Numbered from the stretch's first letter, positions 1 through 8,611 are shown. The stretch: 64,000 bases of DNA from Clostridium sulfidigenes (GCF_000732635.1 NZ_JPMD01000015.1:79180-143179), one strand, 5' to 3'. Program-made: numbers and translations. Notes: a model not told the origin generated them from the letters alone.

Positions 1-92
1 AGTTAAGAAGCAAAAATAATGGTTGATAAAATTCTAGTGTAGATAAATGAGTTAGATAGAATATTTATTTTTTAGATATAACGGAGGTAAGA

Positions 93-623
93 ATGATTAA
101 GGATATTATTAATGAAAAAGGATTTAATATAGAAACAAGTAGGTTACTTCTTGTGCCTATTTCAGAAGAATTTGCATATGATTATTTTACTGAATTTAAT
201 GATGAAATAACAAAATACCAGTATCCAGAGCCTTTTAAAAGCCTAGATAGTACAAGAAAATTTATTGATGAGTTTACAAAACTTAAAGAATTGGGAACAA
301 ATTTGGTGTGTTGTATTTTAGATAAAGAATATAAATTCATTGGAAGTATAGAGATTCATCTGATAGACACTAAAACTCCTGAGGTGGGTTTATGGATACG
401 AAAGAATGAACAACGTAAGGGGTATGGATATGAAGCTATTACTGGTCTAACTGACTTTTTTCGTGAACATATGGATTTAGATTATTTTATTTATGAGGCA
501 GATCGTCGTAATCCTAATAGTATTCAGTTAGTTAAAGCTCTAGGTGGAATAGAAGTTGGATTCAATAAAGCAGAAAGTAATTGTGGAAGTACTTTAGAGT
601 TGAACATGTATTATATTAAATAG
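93..623 (+). CDS. GNAT family N-acetyltransferase (RimJ/RimL-like)
   Basis: A 176-residue protein with the layout of RimJ/RimL-type acetyltransferases. The N-terminal 'ETSRLLLVPIS' strand is typical of the family, and the acetyl-CoA loop is seen as 'EQRKGYGYEAI' near residues 109-119. A late 'RRNPNSIQLVKALGG' segment corresponds to the usual N-x-x-S motif. The family transfers acetyl from acetyl-CoA to an amine of a small molecule or protein; the substrate cannot be told from sequence. The start is supported by GGAGGT nine bases upstream. It is a single-gene unit closed by a terminator, and the first of many GNAT genes in this array. Confidence 0.85.
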   Translation: MIKDIINEKGFNIETSRLLLVPISEEFAYDYFTEFNDEITKYQYPEPFKSLDSTRKFIDEFTKLKELGTNLVCCILDKEYKFIGSIEIHLIDTKTPEVGLWIRKNEQRKGYGYEAITGLTDFFREHMDLDYFIYEADRRNPNSIQLVKALGGIEVGFNKAESNCGSTLELNMYYIK

Positions 624-632
624 TAAGGTTAT

Positions 633-680
633 AAAATATCGGATTATTCAGAAATGAGTATACGATATTTTTTTATTTTC
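633..680 (+). terminator. Rho-independent terminator after first GNAT
   Basis: Inverted repeat AAAATATCG (633-641) and CGATATTTT (663-671) with a 21-base loop, followed by a T-rich tail. It closes the gene ending at 623. Confidence 0.6.
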
Positions 681-781
681 TAATTTTACTACATATACAA
701 ATATATGGATGATGATCCGGTATAATATGGTATAATTTTATTATGATTACTATTTCTAGAGAATGCTATGGAGGGAGTTTA

Positions 782-895
782 ATGATACATTTAAAAGAAG
801 TTACGGAGAAAAATTGGAGAGAAGTTAACTCACTAGAAGTAGTAAGTAATTATAATTATTCTATTAAAGAGAAGGGAAAATATGAAAATGGATAG
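782..895 (+). pseudogene. N-terminal remnant of a GNAT acetyltransferase
   Basis: A 37-codon frame behind GGAGGGAG begins 'MIHLKEVTEKNWREVNSLEV'. This is the standard opening of BltD/spermidine-type GNAT proteins, whose first strand and helix it would form. The frame then runs straight into the start of the next gene and stops at 893-895, so the rest of the acetyltransferase has been lost. Two TATAAT-like boxes (722-727, 733-738) lie just upstream, so the fragment may still supply a promoter to the HAD gene, which it overlaps by 14 bases. Assignment rests on the N-terminal motif only. Confidence 0.55.
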
Positions 896-1505
896 TATTA
901 TTTTTGATTTAGATGGAACTATATGGGATTCAACATCTAGTGTTATAGATTCATGGAATAAAACTATAGGTAACTATGATGAGGTGATAAATAAACTTAC
1001 GCTTGATGATATGAAGGGTGTTATGGGGTTAGTAATAGAGGATGTTGCATTAAAGTTTTTCCCATATTTAGAAGAAGAAAATAGACTTAAAATAGTTAAG
1101 CATTGCTGTAAGGATGAATGTAATCATTTAGGCAAACATGGTGCAATTCTATATGATAGGGTAGAGGAAACTTTAAAGGAATTATCTAAAAAATATAAAT
1201 TATTTATTGTTAGTAACTGTCAATGTGGATATATAGAAGCCTTTTTTAAATCACATAAGTTAGATAAATATTTTATAGATTATGAGAATGTAGGAAGAAC
1301 AGGTTTAAGTAAAGGTGAGAATATAAAACTAATAATAAAAAGAAATAACTTAATTAGTTCAGTATATGTTGGTGATACTGAGGGAGATTTAAAAGCATCA
1401 CGAATTGCTAATATACCCTTTATTTATGCACAATATGGTTTTGGGGAAGTTAAAGAATATGATTATGTAATTAATAGCTTTCACGAACTTTTAAAGTTTG
1501 TGTAA
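882..1505 (+). CDS. HAD superfamily phosphatase (phosphoglycolate phosphatase-like)
   Basis: A 207-residue HAD hydrolase. Motif I is 'FDLDGT' with nucleophile Asp9 and acid/base Asp11, motif II is 'IVSNC', motif III is a Lys in 'LSKGENIK', and motif IV is 'YVGDTEGD'. The helical cap lies between residues 15 and 85, as in the C1 cap subclass (PGP, beta-phosphoglucomutase). It should hydrolyse a small phosphorylated metabolite in the cytoplasm; the substrate is unknown. The RBS GAGAAGGG is embedded in the 3' end of a GNAT remnant, suggesting the gene was captured behind another gene's promoter. Confidence 0.85.
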   Translation: MKMDSIIFDLDGTIWDSTSSVIDSWNKTIGNYDEVINKLTLDDMKGVMGLVIEDVALKFFPYLEEENRLKIVKHCCKDECNHLGKHGAILYDRVEETLKELSKKYKLFIVSNCQCGYIEAFFKSHKLDKYFIDYENVGRTGLSKGENIKLIIKRNNLISSVYVGDTEGDLKASRIANIPFIYAQYGFGEVKEYDYVINSFHELLKFV

Positions 1506-1596
1506 CACTATAAGAATATATATTTATAATTTGAAATACATAGATTTATTAACAATCTGTAGGGTGTATTGTGAAGTAAAAGGGGGAGTATAATCA

Positions 1597-2307
1597 ATGA
1601 AACCTTATGAGAAATTAGCAAAGTTTTATAAAAAAGGTTGGGGAAAAGATAGTATTAAATACTGCGATTTAATTTACAATGTAATTAATATTTACAATCT
1701 AAATATTAATTCAGTTTTAGATGTTGCTTGTGGGACAGGCTTACTAGCATCAAAATTATATAATGAAAATTTTGAAGTTAGTGGAATTGATATTTCAGAA
1801 GATATGATTAATATAGCAAAGGAGACTACAACGGGAATAGAATTTGCAGTTGCAGATATGGTAAATTTCACTTTGAATAAAAAATTTCAGCTTATAACTT
1901 GTGCATTTGATGCACTAAATTATTTAGTAACGGATTCTGATATGAAAAGAACTTTAAAAAATATTTTTTTACATTTAGAAGATAACGGGATTTTTATATT
2001 TGATATTAATACTCCAGTTTTATATGAAGAAAGACATTTTGGAATAATTGATAGAAATTTTGATAATATAGAATTCAAACAGATATTAGAATATGATAAG
2101 GTAAGTAAAATAGGTAAAACTGTCTTTGATTTTGGTGATAATCAGTGTGAAACACATATTCAAAGGGCATATACTGTTGAAGAAATGGATGCATTTCTTT
2201 TGATTTCAGGTTTTGAAATAATGAATAGGTATAAAGATTTCAGATTATCTCCAATTGATGATAAAGCATATAAAATATTTTATGTGGTCAAAAGGATTAA
2301 CTCATAA
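1597..2307 (+). CDS. Class I SAM-dependent methyltransferase
   Basis: A 236-residue Rossmann methyltransferase. Motif I 'LDVACGTGLLA' (about residues 41-51) binds SAM, followed by the acidic strand-2 motif 'VSGIDIS', the 'FAVADM' loop and 'LITCAFDALNY' as motif IV. The C-terminal beta part contains 'THIQRAYTVEEMDAFLLISGFE', which is split here as 'THIQRAYTVEEM' and 'LISGFE' and is common in small-molecule methyltransferases of the ubiE-like type. The substrate is unknown. The RBS is GGGGGAG, 8-9 bases upstream. It stands alone between the HAD gene and a broken GNAT gene. Confidence 0.85.
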   Translation: MKPYEKLAKFYKKGWGKDSIKYCDLIYNVINIYNLNINSVLDVACGTGLLASKLYNENFEVSGIDISEDMINIAKETTTGIEFAVADMVNFTLNKKFQLITCAFDALNYLVTDSDMKRTLKNIFLHLEDNGIFIFDINTPVLYEERHFGIIDRNFDNIEFKQILEYDKVSKIGKTVFDFGDNQCETHIQRAYTVEEMDAFLLISGFEIMNRYKDFRLSPIDDKAYKIFYVVKRINS

Positions 2308-2379
2308 TCTTCATGAGCTATAAAGCTAGGAAAGCTGAAGGAAAAGTAATAATATATACCTTATTTTATGGAGGAGACT

Positions 2380-2903
2380 ATGATTAGAATTGAAGGAGAC
2401 AAGATTTATTTAAAAACATGTACTAGAGATGAATATCATGAACACTATAAATCCTATGTTACAGATCCAATTATGGATCCAAATACCTATATTTATGATA
2501 AAGAAAAGGTTATAAAAAGTATGATTCTATTATAGAAAAGGAATCATGGTATCCTAGGGTTGGAATTTTTTTAAGGGATGGAAGAATCGTTGGAGAATTA
2601 TCTTTTAAACGAATTGACTATGAAAAAAGTAGATGTGAACTTGGGCTTGCCCTTGCCAATAATAATTATAAAGGATTAGGGTATGGAACTGAAGCAGTTA
2701 AATTGGCAATAGACTATGTATTTAATACATTAAAACTTAAATGTATATATGCTGATACAATGGGCTCAAATAAGAGAATGCAAAGTATATTTAATAAATT
2801 TGGATTCGAGTTTATAAATAAAGAAGAGCATTTTTATGATATGCATGATAGATGGGAAGATAAGTTAAATTATATATTAAGAAATACAGAGGTACTGTAC
2901 TAA
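2380..2903 (+). pseudogene. Frameshifted GNAT acetyltransferase
   Basis: A good start (GGAGGA, ATG at 2380) opens 'MIRIEGDKIYLKTCTRDEYH', which stops at 2533-2535 after 51 codons. The shifted frame continues without a gap through 'YDSIIEKESWYPRVG', 'GRIVGELSFKRIDYEKSR', the acetyl-CoA loop 'YKGLGYGTEAV' and 'NKRMQSIFNKFGFE' to a stop at 2903. One base is missing near 2514-2520 (an A5 run before TATGAT). Restored, it would be a RimJ/RimL-like protein of about 174 residues. Both halves lack other damage, so the lesion looks recent. Confidence 0.8.
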
Positions 2904-2952
2904 CTAAAGAAGATGATAATATTGGGGAGAAAAATGAAAGGGTGGATATTAA

Positions 2953-4230
2953 ATGAAAAAAAAGTTAGCAATAGTGTTGTTGGTAGCAGTATTTGTAATA
3001 AATATCACTGCCTGCAATAATAAAGTTAACAGCAAAGAAACAACTTCTACTAATAATAATATTAAAGAAGAGGTAAAAATTGAAAGATTTCCGTACATGG
3101 CTGATTTTGGAAGAGGGAGTATAAATAACATTGAAGAACTCAAAGATGAGTGGGGAAAAAATATTAGTGATTTAAGAGGATATGACCTTGAGAAACTTGA
3201 TTTATCTGGGGAGAAAGATAAGCTTTTAAATTCAGTGTTTGATAGTAAAACAAAATGGCCAGGGAAACTTCCAGAGGAGTTTAACCCTGAAAGTTTTTTA
3301 GAGTTTCATATAAATCCAGGTCTTGAAATAAAAAAACTTCATGAAAGAGGAATAACTGGTAAGGGAATAAACATAGCATTTATCGATTATTCTCTTTTAG
3401 TAAATCATGAGGAATATCATGATAGAGTAAAGATGTATGAAGAAATTCATTATGAACCAGAAGAAGCACAGATGCATGCTCCAGCAGTGGCATCAATTGC
3501 AGCAGGTAAGAATACTGGAGTTGCATCGGAAGCAGATTTGTATTTTATAGCATGCGAAAACTATAACTTTGTTAATAGTGAAATGGAACTAGACTTTTCT
3601 TGGACAGCAAAAGCGATTGAAAGAATTATTGAAGTAAATAAATCTTTGCCAAAGGATGATAAGATACGAGTTTTATCTATATCAGCAGGATGCAAGCCTG
3701 AAAGTAAGGGGTATAACGAATTTATAGAAGCGGTTAAAAAAGCAATTAAAGAAAATATATTTGTTATAACAGTAAATATGTTTGACACATATGAGGATAA
3801 GTTTTATTTCCATGGATTAGATATAGATTCCCTTGCAGATAAAGATGATATTTCTAATTATAAAGTTACAGAATGGAATAAGTGGGTATCGAAAATAGAG
3901 CATATTGATGAACTTAATAAGTATTATGAAGAGAAATTTAATATGGACAAACCAGAAGAATTACTACTTATTCCTATTGATTCTAAAACAGTGGCTAGCC
4001 CTACAGGAGAGAAGGATTATGTATTTTATAGAGAAGGGGGATGGAGCTGGTGTATGCCTTATCTTGCTGGACTTTATGCTTTAGCTTGTCAAGTAAAACC
4101 AGATATTACGCCAGAAGAATTTTGGAAACAAGCTCTTGCAACAGGAGATAGCAGACAAATAGAAAAAGGAACAGAAAAATATAAGGGAAAAATACTAAAT
4201 CCTGAAAAATTAATCTCTAGTTTTGAATAA
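2953..4230 (+). CDS. Subtilase-family (S8) lipoprotein, divergent
   Basis: A 425-residue secreted lipoprotein. A Lys-rich start and hydrophobic core lead to lipobox 'ITAC' with lipidated Cys21. A subtilisin-like triad is visible in order: Asp145 in 'NIAFIDYSL', His175 in 'MHAPAVASIAAG' (family HGTxVAxxxAG), and Ser365 in 'GWSWCMPYLAGLYALA' (family GTSxAxPxxAG). All three catalytic residues are present although the surrounding signatures are unusual, so activity is likely but specificity may be odd. Residues 22-60 form a Thr/Asn-rich linker. The RBS is GGGTGG. The C39-like peptidase gene follows 44 bp downstream with no terminator, so co-transcription is plausible. Confidence 0.8.
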   Translation: MKKKLAIVLLVAVFVINITACNNKVNSKETTSTNNNIKEEVKIERFPYMADFGRGSINNIEELKDEWGKNISDLRGYDLEKLDLSGEKDKLLNSVFDSKTKWPGKLPEEFNPESFLEFHINPGLEIKKLHERGITGKGINIAFIDYSLLVNHEEYHDRVKMYEEIHYEPEEAQMHAPAVASIAAGKNTGVASEADLYFIACENYNFVNSEMELDFSWTAKAIERIIEVNKSLPKDDKIRVLSISAGCKPESKGYNEFIEAVKKAIKENIFVITVNMFDTYEDKFYFHGLDIDSLADKDDISNYKVTEWNKWVSKIEHIDELNKYYEEKFNMDKPEELLLIPIDSKTVASPTGEKDYVFYREGGWSWCMPYLAGLYALACQVKPDITPEEFWKQALATGDSRQIEKGTEKYKGKILNPEKLISSFE

Positions 4231-4274
4231 GAATAGTAATATTAAATACTTGTACATTAGGGAGGAATAAGAAA

Positions 4275-4631
4275 ATGAGTATAAAATTAATAATGCAACC
4301 AAACCCATGTGCATGTGGACAAGCATGCATAGCTATGCTTGCGGGAGTGTCAGTTGATGAAGTTATTAAAAATATGCATACACATGGGCCAACATCCATT
4401 GGACAGCTAATTGAAGCTCTTGATTTTTATAACATTAAACATGCTGATAAAAATGTAAGATTATCTAAAAAGAATCCTAAGATTTCAGAAGTAGCAATTT
4501 TGACAGTACACATGCCAAAGTATACACATTGGATAGTACATTATAAGGGCAAATTTTATGACCCGGAGTTTGGGCTTCTTGAAGAATGTCATCCTGATGG
4601 AAAGATAACATCATTCTTGGAGATTTATTAA
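4275..4631 (+). CDS. Small freestanding C39-like cysteine peptidase domain protein
   Basis: A 118-residue protein resembling a lone C39/papain-like peptidase fold. Oxyanion Gln8 is followed by 'CACGQACIAMLAG', in which Cys14 aligns with the Cys of the C39 'DCG-x-AC' motif. The late His and Asp appear in 'THWIVHYKGKFYDPE'. There is no signal peptide, transporter or leader-peptide partner as in bacteriocin exporters, so it is probably a cytoplasmic peptidase or amidase-like enzyme. The RBS GGGAGG is clear. It lies directly behind the subtilase lipoprotein and is closed by a strong terminator. The family call rests on motif spacing. Confidence 0.6.
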   Translation: MSIKLIMQPNPCACGQACIAMLAGVSVDEVIKNMHTHGPTSIGQLIEALDFYNIKHADKNVRLSKKNPKISEVAILTVHMPKYTHWIVHYKGKFYDPEFGLLEECHPDGKITSFLEIY

Positions 4632-4664
4632 TATAGGTATATCTGATATTTATTCTAAAAATTA

Positions 4665-4710
4665 TAAAAGTGGCTACTTCCATTTTGAAGTAACCACTTT
4701 GCTTTTTCTT
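4665..4710 (+). terminator. Strong Rho-independent terminator
   Basis: A 14-base stem with one mismatch, 4667-4680 with 4687-4700 (core AAAGTGG/CCACTTT), a 6-base loop and the tail GCTTTTTCTT. It closes the two-peptidase unit. Confidence 0.8.
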
Positions 4711-4835
4711 GTAGAATAAATTAACTTATATATAAAATATATACATAGCATTAAAATAAATGTTACAATGAAAACATGCTTAAGCAGTGGTTATGTAGGT
4801 GATAAAGTACTGATAATTTTATAGGAGGAAACCAC

Positions 4836-5363
4836 ATGGAGTATTTTGATATTTTAAATAGAGATGGTAGTAGAAGTGGTAAAATAGCACCAAAAGATGA
4901 AGAGCTTTTAGAAGGACAATATGATTTAGGAGCACATGCATATATACATAACTCAAAGGGAGAATTCTTAATTCAGAAAAGATCAAAATCAAAACAGTTC
5001 TTACCTGGTGGATGGGATATTCACATGGGACACGTTATAGCTGGAGAAACAAGTAAAGAGGCTATTATTAGAGAGATACATGAAGAATTAGGTATAAAGA
5101 TAGATGATATAATTTTTCTTAAAAGAGTTTTATGGGAAAAATACAATCATTTCATTGATATTTTTGTATTATGTAAAGATATTGATATTTCAGATTTAAC
5201 CTTACAAAAGTCAGAGGTAGACGATGTTAAATATATTTCAGCCCAAGAGATGATTAATTTGATAAAATCCATGGACTACAGACCAGAAGAATATAGAATA
5301 ATCATGGAGTCGTATGTTAAAGAAATTATTTTAAACTTTAAATATAGTAATACAAATTTATAA
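4836..5363 (+). CDS. NUDIX hydrolase, IDI-like subgroup
   Basis: A 175-residue protein. The N-terminal 'EYFDILNRDGSRSGK' and 'QYDLGAHAYIHN' are typical of the isopentenyl-diphosphate-isomerase-like NUDIX subgroup. The Nudix box is complete at about residues 72-94: 'GHVIAGETSKEAIIREIHEE' followed by LG, giving G-x5-E-x7-REUxEExG. It should hydrolyse a nucleoside-diphosphate-X type substrate using Mg2+ or Mn2+; true isomerase activity is unlikely without the dedicated IDI residues. The RBS is AGGAGG. Right after the stop begins an AT-rich dispersed repeat. Confidence 0.85.
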   Translation: MEYFDILNRDGSRSGKIAPKDEELLEGQYDLGAHAYIHNSKGEFLIQKRSKSKQFLPGGWDIHMGHVIAGETSKEAIIREIHEELGIKIDDIIFLKRVLWEKYNHFIDIFVLCKDIDISDLTLQKSEVDDVKYISAQEMINLIKSMDYRPEEYRIIMESYVKEIILNFKYSNTNL

Positions 5364-5463
5364 CTATTTATATATGAAAATAGTTATATAGGAAACTATA
5401 CAAATATATAACTATTTAACTATTTAAATAGTTGTTGTCATACCAAGGGTTTCAGCGATTTTG
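5364..5463 (+). repeat. Dispersed AT-rich palindromic element, copy A
   Basis: The non-coding stretch after the NUDIX gene carries overlapping palindromes (AACTATTTAAATAGTT at 5419-5434) and ends with GGGTTTCAGC (5447-5456). The same block occurs inverted at 31981-32097. Over the core (5402-5436) I count 34 of 35 identical bases, then about 10 variable bases, then GGGTTTCAGC identical again. A short non-autonomous element or a structured RNA are both possible. No ORF lies inside. Confidence 0.6.
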
Positions 5464-5534
5464 ATGTTTGAATAACATGAAATTCATAGCCACATTCATA
5501 ATAAATTGTCTTTATATATTGGAGGAGAATTAGC

Positions 5535-6083
5535 ATGAAATATGCAATAGAATTATATTTTGATAAGGAAACAGAGGAAAAAATTCTTAAATTGGCTAAA
5601 GGAATTGCAAGAGAGAGAATCAGTGAAAAATATTTAGAATGGAAGACTCGTCCTCATATTACCATAGCTATATTTAATGATATTGATATTGAAAAGTGTG
5701 ACAAGTTATTAAAAGAAATAGCTAAGGATACAAAATCATTTCCCGCTTTGCTTTCTAGTATTGGGGTGTTTAATAATACCCGAACTGTATATCTTGCACC
5801 AGTTGTATGTGGTGAATTAATTGCTTTACATAAAAATATACACGAAACTTTTGCATTTTGTGATCATAGTGGTTGGGAATATTACACAGCTGGACAATGG
5901 GTACCTCATTGTGCCGTTATGCTGGGAAGTGAAGATAAAGAATCAGCATCAGTGGAAGCTACAAAATACGTAATCGAAAACTATGAGGTTTTTCCAAACA
6001 GTAGATATGAAGAAATTGGTTTTGTTGAAGTTGTAATGCCTGTAAAAGAAATAAAACCTCATAAGCTCAGTATTTCTATGTAA
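5535..6083 (+). CDS. 2'-5' RNA ligase / cyclic phosphodiesterase superfamily protein
   Basis: A 182-residue protein of the 2H phosphoesterase type. The first H-x-T/S motif is 'PHITIAIF' near residues 40-47. The second is 'PHCAVML' near 130, where Thr is replaced by Ala, which weakens but does not exclude catalysis. The spacing of about 90 residues fits the family (LigT, CPDase). Members act on 2',3'-cyclic phosphates or 2'-5' linkages; the natural role here is unknown. The last 16 codons are duplicated with few changes at 8561-8611, evidence for a local duplication. The RBS is GGAGGAG. Confidence 0.7.
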   Translation: MKYAIELYFDKETEEKILKLAKGIARERISEKYLEWKTRPHITIAIFNDIDIEKCDKLLKEIAKDTKSFPALLSSIGVFNNTRTVYLAPVVCGELIALHKNIHETFAFCDHSGWEYYTAGQWVPHCAVMLGSEDKESASVEATKYVIENYEVFPNSRYEEIGFVEVVMPVKEIKPHKLSISM

Positions 6084-6181
6084 CTATAATTATTATAAGA
6101 AGTTTTGTTAGGAGAATTTATTTTAAAATCTAGTCTTAAAATTGAAAATATGATAAATAAAAATTTTAGTGAGGAAGTAAT

Positions 6182-7390
6182 ATGAAAAAAATTACTATGT
6201 CAAAGGGTGAATTGAGAAAATTCCTGGTGATGTATCAGGGGCTATCTTCACCAAAATCTTTTAAGGGTGAAGAGGGTATTAAGAATTTTATAAATAGAGT
6301 AGGGTGCATACAATATGATCCTTTAAATATGGTAGGGAGAAATGCTGATTTGGTGCTTCAGTCCAGAGTTGAAAATTATAACCCTATGATGCTAGAAACT
6401 CTTCTTTATAATAAAAGAGAACTCATAGATGGCTGGGATAAGATGATGGCTATCTATTCCATTAAAGACTGGCCTTATTTTGAAAAAGTGAGATTAAGAA
6501 GAAAAGAAGAAACTGAGAGAGTATTGCATCATAGAGGTTCAATTGAAGCAATTAATCATGTGGATGTAGCAAAAGAATATATAGAGAAAAATGGTGCTAC
6601 TTTGCCTTCAAAGCTGGATATTGGACGTGTGAAAAGTGGAGTTTGGGGTCATGGGAAACTTTCCAGCGCTACCATGGACTATATGTGGAACAGCGGAATT
6701 TTGGGCGTTAAAGAAAAGAAGAACACACAAAAGGTTTATGACTTGATAGAAAACCTATTGCCAAAAGAGCTACTGGATGTGAAGGAACCTTTTAATAATG
6801 ATAATGATTTTTATAAGTGGTATGTTAAAAGAAGGATAGGAAGCATAGGGATCTACTGGGATAGAAATGGTGGAGGATGGCTTGGTCATTTTGTATCTGA
6901 TAAAAATCTTAGAAAGAAAATATTAAAGGAGCTACTAGAAGATGGTGAGATTATACTTGTAAAAGTAGAGGGACTAAACGAAACTTTTTATATTAGGGCT
7001 GACGATACATTAATGTTAGATAATCTTAATTCTAGTATTGATAAAAAAGCAAATTTTATGGCTCCACTTGATAATCTTCTTTGGGACAGAAAGTTAGTTA
7101 AAGATATTTTTGATTTTGAATATAGTTGGGAAGTATATAAACCTGTTTCAAAGAGGCAGTATGGATATTACGTATTGCCTGTTTTATATGGAGATCAACT
7201 GGTGGCAAGATTTGAACCAGAAATGCATCGAGGAAATGAACCATTGATAATAAAAAATTGGTGGTGGGAAGAGAGATATCAGGTAACAGAAGAAGCTATG
7301 GCTGCTATGATGGAATGTTTTGAGATATTTTGTAAGTATTTGAAGGCGGATGGATTAGAAGAAAGTTCATGGAGGAAAATAAAAGGCTAG
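6182..7390 (+). CDS. AlkZ/YcaQ-like winged-helix DNA glycosylase family protein
   Basis: A 402-residue protein of the winged-helix 'YcaQ/AlkZ' (HTH_42) family. Visible family features are 'GCIQYDPLNMVGRNADLVLQ', with the catalytic-type Q-x-D in 'IQYD', then 'YNPMMLETLLY', 'ELIDGWDKMMAIY', and a late 'FMAPLDNLLWDRKLVKDIFDFEY'. Characterised relatives unhook DNA interstrand crosslinks or remove bulky alkyl adducts and give self-protection or repair. The gene is absent from the second copy of the neighbouring duplication (8561-8783), so it was inserted into one copy or deleted from the other. RBS GAGGAAG. Function of this member is inferred. Confidence 0.7.
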   Translation: MKKITMSKGELRKFLVMYQGLSSPKSFKGEEGIKNFINRVGCIQYDPLNMVGRNADLVLQSRVENYNPMMLETLLYNKRELIDGWDKMMAIYSIKDWPYFEKVRLRRKEETERVLHHRGSIEAINHVDVAKEYIEKNGATLPSKLDIGRVKSGVWGHGKLSSATMDYMWNSGILGVKEKKNTQKVYDLIENLLPKELLDVKEPFNNDNDFYKWYVKRRIGSIGIYWDRNGGGWLGHFVSDKNLRKKILKELLEDGEIILVKVEGLNETFYIRADDTLMLDNLNSSIDKKANFMAPLDNLLWDRKLVKDIFDFEYSWEVYKPVSKRQYGYYVLPVLYGDQLVARFEPEMHRGNEPLIIKNWWWEERYQVTEEAMAAMMECFEIFCKYLKADGLEESSWRKIKG

Positions 7391-7450
7391 ACTATAGTTA
7401 ATTTTTATTATGTAAAGTAATTGCTAGTAATTTACTAAGGAGTGATATAT

Positions 7451-7570
7451 ATGATTATGCCAACACATATTGTTACAGGAGCAGGAGTAGTTGAAAATGA
7501 TAAGAATGTTCAATATCTAGCATATGTTACAAATCCAGAATTTGATTTACAAGTTAGTAGAAAGATATAA
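7451..7570 (+). CDS. 39-aa ORF, copy 1 of a direct repeat; NUDIX-like N-terminus
   Basis: A short frame behind AAGGAGTGAT starts 'MIMPTHIVTGAGVVENDKN', which looks like the first strand of a NUDIX hydrolase (PTHIVAAGGxVxN), but continues with an unrelated tail 'QYLAYVTNPEFDLQVSRKI'. The same ORF and its upstream region recur at 8664-8783 with only about three base changes in the ORF. It may be a translated remnant of a fused, deleted gene rather than a functional peptide. The stop is followed by the RBS of the next gene. Confidence 0.4.
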   Translation: MIMPTHIVTGAGVVENDKNVQYLAYVTNPEFDLQVSRKI

Positions 7571-7584
7571 AGGGGAATTCTTTT

Positions 7585-8085
7585 ATGAAATTTATTTATT
7601 GTCCTATATGTGGTAAAGAATTAGACGAAAAAAGTATTGGGGATGAAGGATTAGTAAGATATTGCATAGATTGTGATAAACCATATTTTGATGGTCCTGC
7701 CAGCTGTGTTGAAGTTCTAGTTATTAACGAAAATAATCAGATATTGCTATTAAAGCAAAATTATATTTCCAAAACTCATTGGGGAGTAGTTTCTGGTTAT
7801 GTAAGTAATGGTGAAACATTGGAAGAGACAGTAATAAGAGAAGTTTTAGAAGAAACAGGTCAACAAGTTGAAAAAATGCTGTATGTAGAAAGCTATTACT
7901 TTAAACCAAATGAGTTAATAATGGCTGGATTCATTGCCTTTGTTAAGGCAAAACCATTTAATAATTCTAATGAAGTTGATGATATTATGTGGTGTGAAAT
8001 TGATGAAGTTAATAAATATATTGCAAGAGTAAATAATATGTCTGGCATTCATTTTGATAATTCAATGAAGTTGCTAAACTTATAA
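7585..8085 (+). CDS. NUDIX hydrolase with N-terminal zinc ribbon
   Basis: A 166-residue protein. A four-Cys zinc ribbon comes first ('YCPICGKEL' and 'YCIDCDKPYF'), then a NUDIX domain with a complete box 'GYVSNGETLEETVIREVLEE' followed by TG. This order is that of NudC-like and zinc-ribbon NUDIX pyrophosphatases acting on dinucleotides such as NAD(H); the NudC SQPWPFPQS signature is not seen, so substrate is open. It is the first gene of a NUDIX-GNAT pair enclosed by the direct repeats at 7451-7570 and 8664-8783. RBS AAAGGGG. Confidence 0.85.
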   Translation: MKFIYCPICGKELDEKSIGDEGLVRYCIDCDKPYFDGPASCVEVLVINENNQILLLKQNYISKTHWGVVSGYVSNGETLEETVIREVLEETGQQVEKMLYVESYYFKPNELIMAGFIAFVKAKPFNNSNEVDDIMWCEIDEVNKYIARVNNMSGIHFDNSMKLLNL

Positions 8086-8106
8086 ATATTACAAAGGAAG
8101 GGTTTT

Positions 8107-8559
8107 ATGAATAAATTTATTTTAACGGAAGAGTTAATTGGACAAGTAAAATTACCAAAAGGAATTTATATTAGGCAATTTAAAGAAACAGATTTTTCTT
8201 CTATTCAACTATTATACGAGAAAGAAGGATGGATGACATTCTTAAAAAGATCAGAAGATGCATTAAAGGCATGGAAAAATTCTAATATTGCACTTGTTGC
8301 ATTAGATGGAGGTATAATAGTTGGGTTAATTCGTGCATTAACAGATGGAGAAATCACTACTTATATATCTGAAATTATAGTTGATAATAGCTATAGAGGA
8401 ATGGGGATAGGAAAAGCTTTAATTGATATATGTCATAATTTATATCCGAATACAAGATTAGATTTACTTTCAACGGATGGAGCGGACGACTTTTATCAAA
8501 GAAATAGTTTTAGAACGAATATGGGATTTAGAAAGAGTTATTCTTTGGTAAGAGAATGA
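8107..8559 (+). CDS. GNAT family N-acetyltransferase
   Basis: A 150-residue single-domain GNAT. Motif D strand is 'GLIRALTDGEITTYISEIIV', motif A is 'YRGMGIGKALID' (about residues 97-108), and motif B ends with 'FYQRNSFRTNMGFRKSY'. The substrate is unknown. It lies 21 bp after the zinc-ribbon NUDIX gene and is probably co-transcribed with it. Immediately after the stop comes a duplicated 3' fragment of the RNA-ligase gene, marking a recombination join. Confidence 0.85.
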   Translation: MNKFILTEELIGQVKLPKGIYIRQFKETDFSSIQLLYEKEGWMTFLKRSEDALKAWKNSNIALVALDGGIIVGLIRALTDGEITTYISEIIVDNSYRGMGIGKALIDICHNLYPNTRLDLLSTDGADDFYQRNSFRTNMGFRKSYSLVRE

Positions 8560-8560
8560 T

Positions 8561-8611
8561 GTTATGCCTGTAAAAGAAATAAAACCTCATAAGCTCAATA
8601 TTTCCATGTAA
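8561..8611 (+). pseudogene. Duplicated 3' end of the 2'-5' RNA ligase gene
   Basis: Seventeen codons including the stop encode 'VMPVKEIKPHKLNISM', nearly identical to the last 16 residues of the protein ending at 6083 (one Ser to Asn change). There is no upstream coding part. With the 39-aa ORF that follows, it shows that a block containing the end of the ligase gene and the small ORF was duplicated. Confidence 0.85.

Noticed and set aside
2514..2520. Counting the GNAT frameshift at about 2517 with the A9 tracts
   Set aside because: The run there is only A5 and one base is missing rather than added, so it is a different kind of lesion.
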